Shown: positions 35,052-57,181, counted from the first letter of the stretch. The stretch: DNA of 64,000 nt from Methylobacterium terricola (GCF_006151805.1 NZ_VDDA01000004.1:363519-427518); one strand, 5' to 3'. Translations and numbers: made by a program. The notes: generated from the letters alone by a model not told the origin.

Positions 35052-35585
35052 TTACTTCTTCTTGCCTTCCTTGCGGAAGATGAACTCGCCGGCGTACCTG
35101 ACGCCCTTGCCCTTGTAGGGCTCGGGGCCGCGATAATCGCGGATCTCCGCCGCGACCTGGCCGACGCGCTGCTTGTCGATGCCGGTGACGATGATCTCGA
35201 CCGGCCGCGGGGTGGCGATCGAGATCCCCTCCGGGATCGCGTACTCGATGTCGTGGCTGTAGCCGAGCGACAGCTTGAGCACCTTGCCGGCGACCGCAGC
35301 ACGGTAACCGACGCCGTTGATCTCGAGCTTCTTCTCGTAGCCCTTGGTCACGCCTTCGACCAGGTTCGACACCTGGGCGCGGGAGAGGCCCCACATCGCG
35401 CGGGCCTCCTTGGTCTGCGAACGCGGCTGGACCGAGATCGCGCCGTTCTCGTGGGCCACCGACACCTGGTCGGGGACGCGGAACTGCAGCTCGCCCTTCT
35501 GGCCCTTGATCTTCACGTTCTGGCCGTCGACGGTGGCGGTCACGCCGGCCGGGACGGTCACGGGCTTCTTGCCTACGCGGGACAT
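35052..35585 (-). CDS. rplF: 50S ribosomal protein L6
   Basis: 177 residues, two repeated L6 folds. Starts [15 protein letters not shown] and ends [14 protein letters not shown] followed by a Lys-rich tail, the invariant L6 signature. Located near the GTPase-associated region of the large subunit. Lies 36 bp after rpsH. Confidence 0.98.
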   Translation of the reverse strand: MSRVGKKPVTVPAGVTATVDGQNVKIKGQKGELQFRVPDQVSVAHENGAISVQPRSQTKEARAMWGLSRAQVSNLVEGVTKGYEKKLEINGVGYRAAVAGKVLKLSLGYSHDIEYAIPEGISIATPRPVEIIVTGIDKQRVGQVAAEIRDYRGPEPYKGKGVRYAGEFIFRKEGKKK

Positions 35586-35621
35586 GCTCGTCTCTCCTTT
35601 TCGGCTGTCAGGGTCCGAAGG

Positions 35622-36017
35622 TCAGAAGACCTTGCAGAGCACCTCGCCGCCGACGTTGCGCTCGCGCGCCTCGTGGTCGGCCATGACGCCCTGAGGGGTG
35701 GAGACGATGGTGATGCCCAGGCCGTCGGCGACGCGCGGCAGGGTATCGACCGACGAGTAGACACGGCGGCCCGGCTTGGAGACGCGCTCGATCGAGCGGA
35801 TCACCGGCTGGCCGTCGAAGTACTTGAGCTCGATGGCGAACTCGGTACGCCCGTTGCCGTAATCGGTCGTGGCGTAGTCGCGGATGTAGCCCTCGGACTT
35901 CAGCACGTCGAGGACGCGGGCCCGCAGCTTGGAGCCGGGGGTCTGCACGACATTGCGACGACGCATCTGGCCGTTGCGGATGCGGGTGAGCATATCGCCC
36001 ACGGGATCGTTGATCAT
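35622..36017 (-). CDS. rpsH: 30S ribosomal protein S8
   Basis: 131 residues; [17 protein letters not shown] at the N-terminus and [26 protein letters not shown] with the RNA-binding STPQG loop at the C-terminus. A primary 16S rRNA binder and, in E. coli, the translational regulator of the spc operon; regulation here was not examined. 16 bp after rpsN. Confidence 0.98.
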   Translation of the reverse strand: MINDPVGDMLTRIRNGQMRRRNVVQTPGSKLRARVLDVLKSEGYIRDYATTDYGNGRTEFAIELKYFDGQPVIRSIERVSKPGRRVYSSVDTLPRVADGLGITIVSTPQGVMADHEARERNVGGEVLCKVF

Positions 36018-36033
36018 CTGTGGCGCCCTCCCC

Positions 36034-36339
36034 TTACCAGCTGGACTTGACCAGGCCCGGGATCAAACCCCGGGATCCCAGGTCGCGGAGCGCGACGCGG
36101 GAGATGCCGAGCTTGCGGTAGTAAGCCCGGGGACGGCCGGTCATCTCGCAGCGGTTGCGGATGCGGGTGGGGCTGGAGTTGCGCGGCAGCTCCGCCAGCT
36201 TGAGGCGCGCCTCGAAGCGCTCCTCCATCGACAGGGACTCGTCGTTCGCCGTCGCCAGAAGCGCCTCGCGCTTCGGGGCGAAGCGCTTCACGAGCTCCCG
36301 CCGCTGCTTGTTCTTCTCGATCTTGCTCGTCTTAGCCAT
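36034..36339 (-). CDS. rpsN: 30S ribosomal protein S14 (zinc-free type)
   Basis: 101 residues; the long form without CXXC zinc motifs. Contains [20 protein letters not shown] and ends GLVKSSW, the conserved C-terminus. Lies 42 bp after rplE. Confidence 0.98.
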   Translation of the reverse strand: MAKTSKIEKNKQRRELVKRFAPKREALLATANDESLSMEERFEARLKLAELPRNSSPTRIRNRCEMTGRPRAYYRKLGISRVALRDLGSRGLIPGLVKSSW

Positions 36340-36381
36340 TGCTTAAGCTCTCCAGTGTCCGCGTATGGGGGCGGTCAGCCC

Positions 36382-36948
36382 TCACTGCCGGAACGGGAAG
36401 TTGAAATGCTTCAGGAGCGCCCGGGCCTCGGCATCGGTCTTGGCGGTGGTCGCCACGACGATGTCCATGCCCCAGGTGTTCTGGGCCTTGTCGTAGTTGA
36501 TCTCGGGGAACACCAGGTGCTCCTTGATCCCGAGGGCGTAGTTGCCGCGGCCGTCGAACGACTTCGGGTTCAGGCCGCGGAAGTCACGCACGCGCGGCAG
36601 CGCGATGGTGATCAGGCGGTCCATGAACTCGTACATCCGCTGCTTGCGCAGCGTGACCTTGCAGCCGATCGGCATGTTCTCGCGGACCTTGAAGGTCGCG
36701 ATCGCCTTGCGGGCCCGGGTGATCACCGGCTTCTGGCCGACGATCAGGCCGAGATCCTCGGCGGCGACCGTGGCCTTCTTGGAGTCCTGGGTCGACTCGC
36801 CGACGCCCATGTTGACGACGATCTTCTCGATCGCCGGCACCTGCATCGGGTTGGTGTAGCCGAACTCCTCGATCAGCTTCGGACGCACCACTTCCTCGTA
36901 GTGCTTCTTGAGCCGCGGGGTGTACCCGTCCTTCAGATCCTCAGCCAT
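36382..36948 (-). CDS. rplE: 50S ribosomal protein L5
   Basis: 188 residues; binds 5S rRNA and contacts P-site tRNA. Contains [19 protein letters not shown], the P-site loop region with GCKVTLR, and [18 protein letters not shown]. Its ATG overlaps the rplX stop by 8 bp, indicating translational coupling. Confidence 0.98.
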   Translation of the reverse strand: MAEDLKDGYTPRLKKHYEEVVRPKLIEEFGYTNPMQVPAIEKIVVNMGVGESTQDSKKATVAAEDLGLIVGQKPVITRARKAIATFKVRENMPIGCKVTLRKQRMYEFMDRLITIALPRVRDFRGLNPKSFDGRGNYALGIKEHLVFPEINYDKAQNTWGMDIVVATTAKTDAEARALLKHFNFPFRQ

Positions 36949-37258
36949 CGATCAGATCTCCCGAGCGCTTCGCGAAGCGAACCTTGCGCCCGTCTTCCAG
37001 AATGCGAAAACCGACCCGGGTGGGCTTGCCGTCCTTGGGGTCGGCGACCGCCAGGTTCGACAGGTGGATCGCCGCCTCCTTGGAGATGATCCCGCCCTCG
37101 GAGGTCTGGGTCTGGCGCGTGTGGCGCTTCACCAAGTTGATCCCCCGGACCAGGGCCCGATCTTCCTTCGGCATCACCTGGATGACCTCGCCGGTGCGAC
37201 CCTTGTCGCGACCGGTCAGAACGACGACCTTGTCGCCCTTCTTCACCTTCGCAGCCAT
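36941..37258 (-). CDS. rplX: 50S ribosomal protein L24
   Basis: 105 residues from the ATG at 37258, overlapping the rplN stop by one base (TAATG). KOW motif in [20 protein letters not shown]; an assembly-initiator protein of the large subunit. A longer upstream frame through rplN is spurious. Confidence 0.98.
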   Translation of the reverse strand: MAAKVKKGDKVVVLTGRDKGRTGEVIQVMPKEDRALVRGINLVKRHTRQTQTSEGGIISKEAAIHLSNLAVADPKDGKPTRVGFRILEDGRKVRFAKRSGDLIDG

Positions 37259-37626
37259 TACAGCACCTCCGGCGCCAGCGAGATGATCTTCATGTGGTTG
37301 CGAGCGCGCAGCTCGCGCGGCACGGGCCCGAAGATACGGGTGCCGACCGGCTCCTTCTGGTTGTTGATCAGCACCGCCGCGTTGCGGTCGAAGCGGATCA
37401 CCGAACCGTCGGCGCGACGGACGTCCTTGGCGGTACGGACGACGACCGCCTTCATGACGTCGCCCTTCTTCACGCGGCCCCGCGGAATCGCCTCCTTCAC
37501 CGACACCACGATGATGTCGCCGACACCGGCATACTTGCGCTTGGAACCGCCGAGCACCTTGATGCACATCACGCGACGTGCGCCGGAATTGTCGGCGACG
37601 TCCAGATTCGTCTGCATCTGGATCAC
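37258..37626 (-). CDS. rplN: 50S ribosomal protein L14
   Basis: 122 residues; [19 protein letters not shown] is the invariant L14 N-terminus. First gene of the spc operon. It is preceded by a ~190-nt leader with two hairpins, the second followed by TTTT, and by a promoter. This suggests control of the operon by transcription attenuation or by a ribosomal protein. Confidence 0.98.
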   Translation of the reverse strand: MIQMQTNLDVADNSGARRVMCIKVLGGSKRKYAGVGDIIVVSVKEAIPRGRVKKGDVMKAVVVRTAKDVRRADGSVIRFDRNAAVLINNQKEPVGTRIFGPVPRELRARNHMKIISLAPEVL

Positions 37627-37720
37627 GGCCTAACGCCCTTTCCTTGTTTCAGGCAGGTCTCCGCAGGGCAGGATTGCCCGGCGGACGGCAGCCTGATGGG
37701 GATCTCGCGTCCCCGTCCAT

Positions 37721-37763
37721 TAAAAGACCGCGCAGCAGGGCGATTGCTCGCTCTGGCGCGGTC
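37721..37763 (-). promoter_or_regulatory. Terminator-like hairpin in the rplN (spc) leader
   Basis: Minus strand GACCGCGC (37756-37763) pairs exactly with GCGCGGTC (37726-37733) across 22 nt, followed by TTTTAATG. It lies about 50 nt after the predicted transcription start and 95 nt before rplN, so it cannot be a terminator for an upstream gene alone. Another stem, ATGAAGGGCG/CGCCCCTCAT with one mismatch (37774-37800), lies just upstream. A candidate attenuator. Confidence 0.55.
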
Positions 37764-37818
37764 AACGAACGCGATGAGGGGCGCGTCACACGCCCTTCAT
37801 GTTTCGGTGGAGGCCGGC

Positions 37819-37847
37819 CGATTACACCGGATCGGCCCCGTTGACAA
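37819..37847 (-). promoter_or_regulatory. Promoter of the spc operon (rplN)
   Basis: Minus strand TTGTCA (37842-37847), 17-bp spacer, TAATCG (37819-37824). It lies between the terminator-like hairpin after rpsQ and rplN, in the same place as the spc promoter of other bacteria. Confidence 0.6.
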
Positions 37848-37850
37848 GGA

Positions 37851-37912
37851 GGCGGAGCGTCAAAAGTCGCTCCGCTCCGGCCAGGCGAAAGGGGCGCCGT
37901 GCGCGGCGCCCC
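37851..37912 (-). terminator. Hairpins ending the S10 operon (after rpsQ)
   Basis: Minus strand: GGGGCGCC (37905-37912) pairs with GGCGCCCC (37891-37898), 6-nt loop, then TTTCGCC; directly after the rpsQ stop. A second hairpin GCGGAGCG/CGCTCCGC (37851-37874) follows with a T-rich loop. The T-tract is short, so termination may be partial. Confidence 0.6.
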
Positions 37913-37915
37913 TGA

Positions 37916-38170
37916 TCACGCCTCGGCGGTCGCGACGGCCTCGCCCTCGACCAGCTTCCAGGTCTTGAGCTTGGAATAGGGCCGCGACTCCTCGATGAAC
38001 ACCTGCTGGCCGACCTTGGCCACGTTGTTCTCGTCGTGAGCGTGGTAGTTCTTGGACCGGCGGATGGTCTTCTTCATCACCGGGTGGGTGAAGCGACGCT
38101 CCACCTTCACGACGACGGTCTTGTCCTGCTTGTCGCTGACGACGACGCCCTGCAGCACGCGCTTCGGCAT
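37916..38170 (-). CDS. rpsQ: 30S ribosomal protein S17
   Basis: 84 residues; [25 protein letters not shown] is the S17 OB-fold N-terminus, with HDENN and [14 protein letters not shown] further on. Primary 16S rRNA binder. Last gene of the S10 operon, 12 bp after rpmC and followed by hairpins. Confidence 0.97.
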   Translation of the reverse strand: MPKRVLQGVVVSDKQDKTVVVKVERRFTHPVMKKTIRRSKNYHAHDENNVAKVGQQVFIEESRPYSKLKTWKLVEGEAVATAEA

Positions 38171-38182
38171 GGTAGTACTCCC

Positions 38183-38398
38183 TTAGCCCTGCGCCGCCTG
38201 CAGCGTCTTCTGGCGCTGCAGGGTGCGGACGCGGGCGATGTCGCGGCGCACTTCGCGCACCCGGGCGACGTTCTCGAGCTGACCCGTGGCCCGCTGGAAG
38301 CGCAGGTTGAACTGCTCCTTCTTCAGGTTCAGGAGCTCTTCGCCGAGCTGATCCGGCGACAGCGCGCTCAGGTCAGACAGCCTCTGGCTCGACTTCAT
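38183..38398 (-). CDS. rpmC: 50S ribosomal protein L29
   Basis: 71 residues from the ATG at 38398 ([19 protein letters not shown]). Helical hairpin with [22 protein letters not shown] and a second helix [13 protein letters not shown], diagnostic of L29. It sits at the tunnel exit near where SRP and trigger factor dock. A longer frame upstream overlaps rplP and is not used. Confidence 0.97.
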   Translation of the reverse strand: MKSSQRLSDLSALSPDQLGEELLNLKKEQFNLRFQRATGQLENVARVREVRRDIARVRTLQRQKTLQAAQG

Positions 38399-38412
38399 CT
38401 CGAATATTCTCC

Positions 38413-38826
38413 TCAGTCGGCGATGCGCTGGATGAAGCGCGTGCGGACCGGCAGCTTGGCGGCACCCAGGCGCAGCGCCTCGCGGGCGATGTCCTCGGCC
38501 ACGCCGTCGATCTCGAACATGATGCGGCCGGGATGCACGCGGGCCGCCCAGTATTCGGGGGCACCCTTCCCCGAGCCCATGCGGACTTCGGTCGGCTTCG
38601 CGGTCACGGGGACGTCGGGGAAGATCCGGATCCAGACCCGGCCCTGACGCTTCATCTCGCGGGTGATCGCGCGGCGGGCCGCCTCGATCTGACGCGCGGT
38701 GATCCGCTCCGGCTCCATGGCCTTGAGGCCGTAGGAGCCGAAGTTCAGATCGGTTCCGCCCTTCGCGAAGCCGTGGATGCGGCCCTTGAACTGCTTGCGG
38801 AACTTCGTCTTCTTGGGTTGCAGCAT
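38413..38826 (-). CDS. rplP: 50S ribosomal protein L16
   Basis: 137 residues; [16 protein letters not shown] start, the loop with [15 protein letters not shown], and the C-terminal [10 protein letters not shown]. Binds near the A-site elbow of tRNA and is needed late in subunit assembly. 14 bp before rpmC and 40 bp after rpsC. Confidence 0.98.
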   Translation of the reverse strand: MLQPKKTKFRKQFKGRIHGFAKGGTDLNFGSYGLKAMEPERITARQIEAARRAITREMKRQGRVWIRIFPDVPVTAKPTEVRMGSGKGAPEYWAARVHPGRIMFEIDGVAEDIAREALRLGAAKLPVRTRFIQRIAD

Positions 38827-38866
38827 GGCAGCCTCTCAAAACTGAAGGGCGGGGGAAGCGCGGCCC

Positions 38867-39598
38867 TTAGGCCGCGTCCCGTCCGCCGCGCTCGCCGCGC
38901 TCACGGTCACGACGTCCGCCTGAACGGCCGCCCTCCTCGTGCGCGCGCTTGTCCTGCGCCATCGGGTCGTGCTCGAGGATCTCGCCCTTGAACACCCACA
39001 CCTTGATGCCGCAGGTGCCGTAGGTGGTGAACGCCGTGGCCGTACCGTAATCGACGTCGGCGCGCAGGGTGTGCAGGGGCACGCGGCCCTCGCGGTACCA
39101 CTCGAGCCGGGCGATCTCGGCGCCGCCAAGGCGACCGGAGCAGTTGATGCGGATGCCCTCGGCGCCGAGACGCATCGCCGACTGCACGGCGCGCTTCATC
39201 GCACGACGGAAGGCGACGCGGCGCTCAAGCTGCTGCGCGATCGAGTCGGCCACCAGGGTAGCGTCGATCTCGGGCTTGCGCACCTCGACGATGTTGATCG
39301 TCACGTCGGCCTTGGTCATCGAGTTGACCAGCTTGCGCAGCTTCTCGATGTCCGCGCCCTTCTTGCCGATCACCACGCCCGGACGGCCCGAGTGGATGGT
39401 GACGCGGCACTTCTTGTGCGGGCGCTCGATGACGATCTTGGAGACCGCGGCCTGCTTGAGCTGCTTGAGCAGCGCTTTGCGGATCGCGACGTCCTCATGC
39501 ATCAGGCGAGCGTACTCGCCCTTGTTGGCGTACCAACGCGAGTCCCAGGTCCGGTTGATGCCGAGACGGAGACCGATCGGATTGACTTTCTGACCCAT
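38867..39598 (-). CDS. rpsC: 30S ribosomal protein S3
   Basis: 243 residues; [13 protein letters not shown] start, KH domain with [16 protein letters not shown] (about 65-80), and C-terminal domain with [17 protein letters not shown] sequence. The last ~30 residues are a Gly/Arg/Asp-rich tail. Lines the mRNA entry and contributes helicase activity. Confidence 0.98.
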   Translation of the reverse strand: MGQKVNPIGLRLGINRTWDSRWYANKGEYARLMHEDVAIRKALLKQLKQAAVSKIVIERPHKKCRVTIHSGRPGVVIGKKGADIEKLRKLVNSMTKADVTINIVEVRKPEIDATLVADSIAQQLERRVAFRRAMKRAVQSAMRLGAEGIRINCSGRLGGAEIARLEWYREGRVPLHTLRADVDYGTATAFTTYGTCGIKVWVFKGEILEHDPMAQDKRAHEEGGRSGGRRDRERGERGGRDAA

Positions 39599-39608
39599 CG
39601 ATCCCTCC

Positions 39609-39992
39609 TCAGGCCGCCTCGGCCGGGACTTCGCGCACCACGATGGTGAGGTTCGCGAACGGCTTCAGGATGCGGGCGCCACGACCGCGGGCGCGGGCGT
39701 GGAAGCGCTTCAGGACGAGCGCCTTGCCGACATAGGCCTCCTTCACGACGAGATCGTCCACGTCCAGGTCGTGGTTGTTCTCGGCGTTGGCGATCGCGCT
39801 CTCGAGGCACTTCTTGACGTCGACCGCGATCCGCTTGCGCGAGAACTGCAGGTCGGCCAGAGCGGTCGAGACCTTCTTGCCGCGGATCAGCTGCGCCACC
39901 AGGTTCAGCTTCTGCGGGCTGACGCGCAGCATGCGCGCGACGGCCTTCGCCTCGTTCTGGGGGAGCGCGCGGGGTGCTGCTGCCTTGCCCAT
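39609..39992 (-). CDS. rplV: 50S ribosomal protein L22
   Basis: 127 residues; [18 protein letters not shown] and the long beta-hairpin with [23 protein letters not shown] that reaches into the exit tunnel beside L4. 10 bp before rpsC and 1 bp after rpsS. Confidence 0.98.
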   Translation of the reverse strand: MGKAAAPRALPQNEAKAVARMLRVSPQKLNLVAQLIRGKKVSTALADLQFSRKRIAVDVKKCLESAIANAENNHDLDVDDLVVKEAYVGKALVLKRFHARARGRGARILKPFANLTIVVREVPAEAA

Positions 39993-39993
39993 C

Positions 39994-40272
39994 TCAGCGC
40001 CTCTTCGCCTTCTTGTCGGCCGCGTGACCGTGGAAGGTACGGGTCGGCGAGAACTCGCCGAACTTGTGACCGACCATTTCCTCGGAAACGTAGACCGGGA
40101 TGTGCTTCTGCCCGTTGTAGACCCCGAAGGTCAGACCAACGAAATGCGGAAGGATCGTGGAGCGACGGCTCCAGATCTTGATCACCTCGTTACGGCTCGC
40201 GCCGCGCGCGGCGTCCGCCTTCTTGAGGAGGTAGCCGTCGATGAACGGCCCCTTCCAGATTGAACGTGCCAT
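39994..40272 (-). CDS. rpsS: 30S ribosomal protein S19
   Basis: 92 residues; [16 protein letters not shown], then [22 protein letters not shown] and [15 protein letters not shown], all invariant. Contacts the A-site finger with S13. Lies 12 bp after rplB. Confidence 0.98.
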   Translation of the reverse strand: MARSIWKGPFIDGYLLKKADAARGASRNEVIKIWSRRSTILPHFVGLTFGVYNGQKHIPVYVSEEMVGHKFGEFSPTRTFHGHAADKKAKRR

Positions 40273-40284
40273 GGGACGAAGCCC

Positions 40285-41121
40285 TTACTTCTTGCGGTTG
40301 TGGCGGCTCGACACGATGAACGTGTCGGTGCGCTTGTTCGAGCGGGTCTTCTTGCCCTTCGTGGGGATACCCCACGGCGTGACCGGATGACGACCGCCCG
40401 AGGTGCGACCCTCGCCGCCGCCGTGCGGGTGGTCGATCGGGTTCATCGCGACGCCGCGGTTGTGCGGGCGCTTGCCGAGCCAGCGGTTGCGGCCCGCCTT
40501 GCCGAGCGAGATGTTCATGTGGTCGGGGTTCGAGACCGCGCCCACCGTAGCGTAGCACTGGCCGTGCACCAGGCGCTGCTCGCCCGAGTTCAGGCGCAGC
40601 GTGACGTAGCCCTGGTCGCGGCCGACGATCTGGGCGTAGTTGCCCGCGGACCGGGCGATCGCCCCGCCCTTGCCGATCTTCAGCTCGACGTTGTGCACGA
40701 TCGTGCCGACCGGCATGTTGCCGAGCGGCATGGCGTTGCCCGGCTTGATGTCGACCTGCTCGCCCGACACCACCTTGTCGCCGGCCTTCACCCGCTGCGG
40801 CGCCAGGATGTAGCTCTGCGCCCCACCCTCGTACGACACCAGCGCGATGAACGCCGTGCGGTTGGGATCGTACTCGATCCGCTCGACGGTGCCGACCTTG
40901 CCGGCATGCTCACGCCGCTTGAAGTCGATGTTGCGCAGCGTCCGCTTGTGGCCGCCGCCGCGGAACCGCACCGTGATGCGGCCGAGGTTGTTGCGGCCGC
41001 CGGTGGACGACTTGCCCACCGTCAGCGCCTTGACCGGCTTGCCCTTGTAGAGCTCCGAACGGTCCACGATCACGAGCTGGCGAAGGCTCGGCGTGACCGG
41101 CTTGAATGTCTTCAAAGCCAT
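40285..41121 (-). CDS. rplB: 50S ribosomal protein L2
   Basis: 278 residues. OB-fold and SH3-like domain around the peptidyl-transferase centre; [21 protein letters not shown] with the conserved functional His and the GKKTRSNK tail are visible. 26 bp after rplW. Confidence 0.98.
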   Translation of the reverse strand: MALKTFKPVTPSLRQLVIVDRSELYKGKPVKALTVGKSSTGGRNNLGRITVRFRGGGHKRTLRNIDFKRREHAGKVGTVERIEYDPNRTAFIALVSYEGGAQSYILAPQRVKAGDKVVSGEQVDIKPGNAMPLGNMPVGTIVHNVELKIGKGGAIARSAGNYAQIVGRDQGYVTLRLNSGEQRLVHGQCYATVGAVSNPDHMNISLGKAGRNRWLGKRPHNRGVAMNPIDHPHGGGEGRTSGGRHPVTPWGIPTKGKKTRSNKRTDTFIVSSRHNRKK

Positions 41122-41147
41122 TGGCTTGTTCCCTTACGCCGTTCCCC

Positions 41148-41444
41148 TCAGAGCCCGGTCGTGACGTCGATGGTCTGGCCCTCTTCGAGGGTGACGATCG
41201 CCTTCTTCACGTCCGAACGCTGGCCGCGCTGACCGCGGAACATCTTGGTCTTGCCCTTGGTGACGAGCGTGTTGACGCTCTTCACCTTGACCTCGAACAG
41301 CTTCTCGACCGCTTCCTTGATCTGCGGCTTCGTCGCCTTCGGGGCCACCCGGAACACAACCTTGTTGAGCTCCGAGAGGTTGGTCGCCTTCTCGGTGATG
41401 ACCGGAGAGACGATCACGTCGTAGTGGCGCGGATCAGCGCTCAT
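41148..41444 (-). CDS. rplW: 50S ribosomal protein L23
   Basis: 98 residues; [22 protein letters not shown] is the L23 N-terminus. Forms the docking site for SRP and trigger factor at the tunnel exit. The ATG overlaps the rplD stop (ATGA). Confidence 0.97.
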   Translation of the reverse strand: MSADPRHYDVIVSPVITEKATNLSELNKVVFRVAPKATKPQIKEAVEKLFEVKVKSVNTLVTKGKTKMFRGQRGQRSDVKKAIVTLEEGQTIDVTTGL

Positions 41445-42061
41445 TTGAATCGCGCCTCCAGCGCATCGACGGCGGCGCGGGTCAGCACGAGCTTCTCGCG
41501 GCGCAGGATGTCGTAGACGTTGATGCCCTGCACCGGCAGGACGTCGATCTGCGGCAGGTTGCGGGCCGCACGGGCGAAGTTCTGGTCGAGCTCGGCGCCG
41601 CCGATGATCAGGGCGCTCGAGAGCGACAGCTTGCCGAAGCGCTCCTTGAGCGCCTTAGTCTTGCCCTCCTCGAGGCGGGCATCGTCCATGACGATCAGCT
41701 CGGCGCTCTTGACCTTGGCCGACAGAGCGTGGCGGAGCGCCAGAGCCCGGACCTTCTTGGGCAGGTCGTGAGCGTGCGAGCGGGTGACCGGGCCGTGGGC
41801 GCGGGCGCCGCCGCGGAACTGCGGAGCGGACGCCGCGCCGTGACGGGCGTTACCGGTGCCCTTCTGCTTGTACAGCTTCTTGGTCGTGCGAGCGATCTCG
41901 CCGCGCTGCTTGGTCTGGTGGGTACCAGCCTGGCGCTTGGCGAGCTGCCAGCGGACGCAGCGCTGCAGCAGGTCGGCGCGGGGCTCGAGGCCGAAGATGG
42001 CCTCGTCGAGCTCGAGCGAGCCGGCCTCGGCACCGTCGAGCGTGGTGATCTCGAACTTCAT
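41441..42061 (-). CDS. rplD: 50S ribosomal protein L4
   Basis: 206 residues from the ATG at 42061, which overlaps the rplC stop (TGATG); a GTG codon immediately before it is also possible. Tunnel loop with [25 protein letters not shown]; the C-terminal Rossmann-like domain follows. In gammaproteobacteria L4 represses its own operon; no such leader was analysed here. Confidence 0.97.
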   Translation of the reverse strand: MKFEITTLDGAEAGSLELDEAIFGLEPRADLLQRCVRWQLAKRQAGTHQTKQRGEIARTTKKLYKQKGTGNARHGAASAPQFRGGARAHGPVTRSHAHDLPKKVRALALRHALSAKVKSAELIVMDDARLEEGKTKALKERFGKLSLSSALIIGGAELDQNFARAARNLPQIDVLPVQGINVYDILRREKLVLTRAAVDALEARFK

Positions 42062-42801
42062 CACGCGTTCTCCTCGGTGGCCGGAGCCGCCGGAGCCTCG
42101 ACCTGGCTCTCCGCGGGAGCAGCAGCCTGCTCGCGGAACTTGCCCGGCATCGGCACGTCGGCCGGCAGCTTGCGCTTCACGGCGTCGCGGACGAAGATCC
42201 AGCCGCCATCGACGCCCGGAACCGAGCCCTCGACCAGGATCAGGCCGCGCTCGACATCGGTGCGCACGACGCGCAGGTTCTGGGTCGTGACCCGCTCGAC
42301 GCCGAGGTGGCCCGGCATCTTCTTGTTCTTGAAGGTCTTGCCCGGGTCCTGACGGCCGCCGGTCGAACCGATCGAACGGTGCGAGATCGACACGCCGTGG
42401 GTGGCGCGCAGACCGCCGAAGTTCCAGCGCTTCATGCCGCCGGCGAAGCCCTTACCGGTGGTCGTGCCCGTCACGTCGACGAACTGACCGGCCAGGAAGT
42501 GGTCCGCGGTGATCTCGGCGCCGACCGGGATGATCGCATCCTCGGTCACGCGGAATTCGGCCAGCTTGCGCTTCGGCTCGACCTTCGCGACCGCGAAGTG
42601 CCCGCGCTGGGCCTTGGTGACGTTCTTGACCTTGGCCTTGCCGACGCCGACCTGCAGCGCGACGTAGCCGTTCTTCTCGACCGTGCGGTGGGCAACCACC
42701 TGGCACTGATCGACCTTGAGCACCGTGACCGGAACATGCTCGCCGGCGTCCGTGAAGACGCGGGTCATGCCGACCTTCTGTGCGATGACTCCTGAGCGCA
42801 T
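42061..42801 (-). CDS. rplC: 50S ribosomal protein L3
   Basis: 246 residues; [18 protein letters not shown] start and the long loop with [13 protein letters not shown]...[16 protein letters not shown] whose Gln/Met tip lies by the peptidyl-transferase centre. An Ala/Pro/Glu tail of about 30 residues extends the usual length. 47 bp after rpsJ. Confidence 0.98.
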   Translation of the reverse strand: MRSGVIAQKVGMTRVFTDAGEHVPVTVLKVDQCQVVAHRTVEKNGYVALQVGVGKAKVKNVTKAQRGHFAVAKVEPKRKLAEFRVTEDAIIPVGAEITADHFLAGQFVDVTGTTTGKGFAGGMKRWNFGGLRATHGVSISHRSIGSTGGRQDPGKTFKNKKMPGHLGVERVTTQNLRVVRTDVERGLILVEGSVPGVDGGWIFVRDAVKRKLPADVPMPGKFREQAAAPAESQVEAPAAPATEENA

Positions 42802-42848
42802 GGTTCTCCCCCGCGCAGCCTAGTGAAGCTCCAAGAACCCGCGGGTCC

Positions 42849-43157
<309 letters not shown>

Positions 43158-43181
43158 GTGATGTCTACCTCGCGACGGGAT

Positions 43182-43204
43182 GGGGCGGGCACGAGGCCCG
43201 CCCC
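43182..43204 (-). repeat. Intercistronic hairpin between tuf1 and rpsJ
   Basis: 9-bp stem GGGGCGGGC/GCCCGCCCC with a 5-nt loop and no T-tract, 34 nt after the tuf1 stop. It may mark RNA processing or partial termination between the str and S10 units. Confidence 0.7.
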
Positions 43205-43237
43205 GTCACCTGTCCGCTCGTGGAAGCGCCTGGACGC

Positions 43238-44428
<1,191 letters not shown>

Positions 44429-44472
44429 CGCCAAAACTCCGTCGATCGAATGCGTGCGTTTTAGTCTGAGAT

Positions 44473-44494
44473 GGTGCCCGCCGTGGCGGGCACC
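44473..44494 (-). repeat. Intercistronic hairpin between fusA and tuf1
   Basis: GGTGCCCGCC and GGCGGGCACC separated by 2 nt, effectively a 9-bp stem with a 4-nt loop. No T-tract; lies 36 nt after the fusA stop. Confidence 0.7.
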
Positions 44495-44530
44495 AAAGCT
44501 GTGAGCAGGCCTGGGATCAGGCCCACATCA

Positions 44531-46606
<2,076 letters not shown>

Positions 46607-46663
46607 CGGGGGGCTCCTGAAGAAGAGGGCCGCCGCACCCGGAGGGCGGCGGCGAGACGGCGT

Positions 46664-47155
<492 letters not shown>

Positions 47156-47254
47156 CTAAAAATCAACTGTTGTGCCCCGCGCAGGCCACCTCGAACCATC
47201 CGGTCGGCGGCATCCTTGCGGGACAGGCGATAAGGGTACCTGTCCGCTTCCGAC

Positions 47255-47626
47255 TTACTTCGGACGCTTGGCGCCGTACTTGGAGCGGCGCTGCTTGCGG
47301 TTCTTGACGCCCTGGGTGTCGAGAACGCCGCGCAGGATGTGGTAGCGCACGCCCGGAAGATCCTTCACGCGGCCGCCGCGGATCATCACCACGGAGTGCT
47401 CCTGAAGGTTGTGACCCTCGCCCGGGATGTAGCCGATGACCTCGAAGCCGTTGGTCAGGCGGACCTTGGCGACCTTACGGAGCGCCGAGTTCGGCTTCTT
47501 CGGGGTCGTGGTGTAGACGCGGGTGCAGACGCCGCGCTTCTGCGGGCAGGCATCGAGAGCCGGCACCTTGTTGCGGGCCTTCTGCGCCTTCCGCGGATTG
47601 GCGATCAGCTGGTTGATCGTCGGCAT
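47255..47626 (-). CDS. rpsL: 30S ribosomal protein S12
   Basis: 123 residues from the ATG at 47626 ([13 protein letters not shown]). The decoding-centre loops [12 protein letters not shown] and GGRVKDLPG carry the wild-type Lys residues whose change gives streptomycin resistance elsewhere. First gene of the str operon with a ~280-nt leader from a strong promoter at 47914. Longer upstream frames are not used. Confidence 0.98.
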   Translation of the reverse strand: MPTINQLIANPRKAQKARNKVPALDACPQKRGVCTRVYTTTPKKPNSALRKVAKVRLTNGFEVIGYIPGEGHNLQEHSVVMIRGGRVKDLPGVRYHILRGVLDTQGVKNRKQRRSKYGAKRPK

Positions 47627-47913
47627 GCCATTCCTCTCGCAACGCATCGCCGTCCTGGCGACCGTCGTTTCCCAAATCTCGTCTGAACGACCGTCGCCTC
47701 CGGAGGAGGCGCAACGCAAATCGCGCCCCAGGCTGAAACCAGCCTTTGGCGCGCCATGCGAGCAGAGGACCACCGGGGGCGAAGCCCCAGCGATCATGCC
47801 GGTCTGACACGTGTCAGTCGGTTGAAGTTCGGTCGCGTTTAGGAGACTTGGATCGAGGCACGAAGGGCACGTCGATCAGCTGTCGCCTACGGCCAGCCGT
47901 TCAGTAGGAGGGG
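47627..47913 (-). promoter_or_regulatory. rpsL 5' leader with a 14-bp perfect palindrome
   Basis: About 280 nt of untranslated leader between the predicted transcription start and rpsL; no gene seen. It contains CTGACACGTGTCAG (47804-47817), a perfect 14-nt palindrome, and a GGGGC/GCCCC hairpin nearby (about 47776-47788). Either could be an operator or an RNA structure. Confidence 0.55.
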
Positions 47914-47942
47914 CTATTACGGGCTCGTCCGCCGGTCGTCAA
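47914..47942 (-). promoter_or_regulatory. Promoter of the str operon (rpsL)
   Basis: Minus strand TTGACG (47937-47942), 17-bp spacer, TAATAG (47914-47919). It lies 36 bp after the rpoC terminator. One of the best housekeeping promoters in the window. Confidence 0.75.
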
Positions 47943-47977
47943 GCGGAAACTTTCCCTTAAAGCTTGGCTGCTTACGC

Positions 47978-48010
47978 GAAAAAGCCGGCGCCCCGCGAGG
48001 GTGCGCCGGC
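47978..48010 (-). terminator. Terminator after rpoC
   Basis: Minus strand: GCCGGCGC (48003-48010) pairs with GCGCCGGC (47984-47991) across an 11-nt loop, followed by TTTTTCG. 51 bp after the rpoC stop, separating rpoBC from the str operon. Confidence 0.85.
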
Positions 48011-48061
48011 CTGGATTTCGCGACCGGCAGGAGGCTCGCCCCCGCCGGAACCTCCCCTGCC

Positions 48062-52267
<4,206 letters not shown>

Positions 52268-52413
52268 GATCTGCTCCTTGGCTGACGGGGCGCCGCGAAG
52301 GACCGGGCGAAGGGCCAATCAATCGGGCCGCCGTCTGAGGGAAACGGGTTCGAGCGGCCGGGGCCCCCTTGCGAGGGCCCCGCCGCTGTCGTGCGAAGCG
52401 TCGAGGAAGGGCC

Positions 52414-56538
<4,125 letters not shown>

Positions 56539-56715
56539 GGGTTGACCTCGCTCCTCATCCACCGCTTATACGGCCCCGGTGGGACGCTGACCGAATCGGG
56601 TCCGCATCGACCTGCCGTGACCGTGCGGACCGCCCGTGCACCGGCCGCCCGCAAACCTCGAACACATATGGGGATCCGTGCCCTGGATCCCGAGGGGGTG
56701 CGCCGAAGCGACCAT

Positions 56716-56803
56716 AGCCCGCGGGCGCGAGGCCCGCGGGCTGGTGGCCCCGGACTGGCCGCGAGGCCTGGTCCGGGACGTGAGGCGGGCCGGGAGGCCC
56801 GCC
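56716..56803 (-). repeat. Three consecutive hairpins between rplL and rpoB
   Basis: GGCGGGCC/GGCCCGCC (56784-56803), CCCGGAC/GTCCGGG with an inner GGCC stem (56749-56777), and AGCCCGCGGGC/GCCCGCGGGCT (56716-56742, 11-bp stem). None has a T-tract. The position matches the attenuator and RNase III site of the E. coli rplL-rpoB gap. Confidence 0.8.
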
Positions 56804-56809
56804 ACCGCC

Positions 56810-57181
56810 TTACTTGAGCTCGACCTTGGCGCCGGCCTTCTCGAGCTGGGCCTTGAGCTTGGCGGCGTCGTCCTTGGACACGCCCTCCTTGACCGGCTTC
56901 GGAGCGCCCTCGACCAGGTCCTTGGCCTCCTTGAGGCCGAGGCCGGTGATCGCGCGGACCTCCTTGATGACCTCGATCTTCTTGTCGCCGGCGGCGGCGA
57001 GCACGACCGTGAACTCGGTCTGCTCCTCGACGGGGGCGGCAGCGGCGGCCGGGCCGGCGGCGACGGCGACGGCGGCAGCCGCCGAGACGCCCCACTTCTC
57101 CTCGAGCATCTTCGCGAGCTCGGCGGCCTCGAGAACGGTCAGCGAGGACAGGTCGTCGACGAGCTTGGCAAGATCAGCCAT
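56810..57181 (-). CDS. rplL: 50S ribosomal protein L7/L12
   Basis: 123 residues. Acidic stalk protein: N-terminal dimerisation domain, an Ala/Pro/Val-rich hinge (about 35-52), and the C-terminal factor-binding domain with [25 protein letters not shown]. Recruits EF-Tu and EF-G. 51 bp after rplJ. Confidence 0.98.
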   Translation of the reverse strand: MADLAKLVDDLSSLTVLEAAELAKMLEEKWGVSAAAAVAVAAGPAAAAAPVEEQTEFTVVLAAAGDKKIEVIKEVRAITGLGLKEAKDLVEGAPKPVKEGVSKDDAAKLKAQLEKAGAKVELK

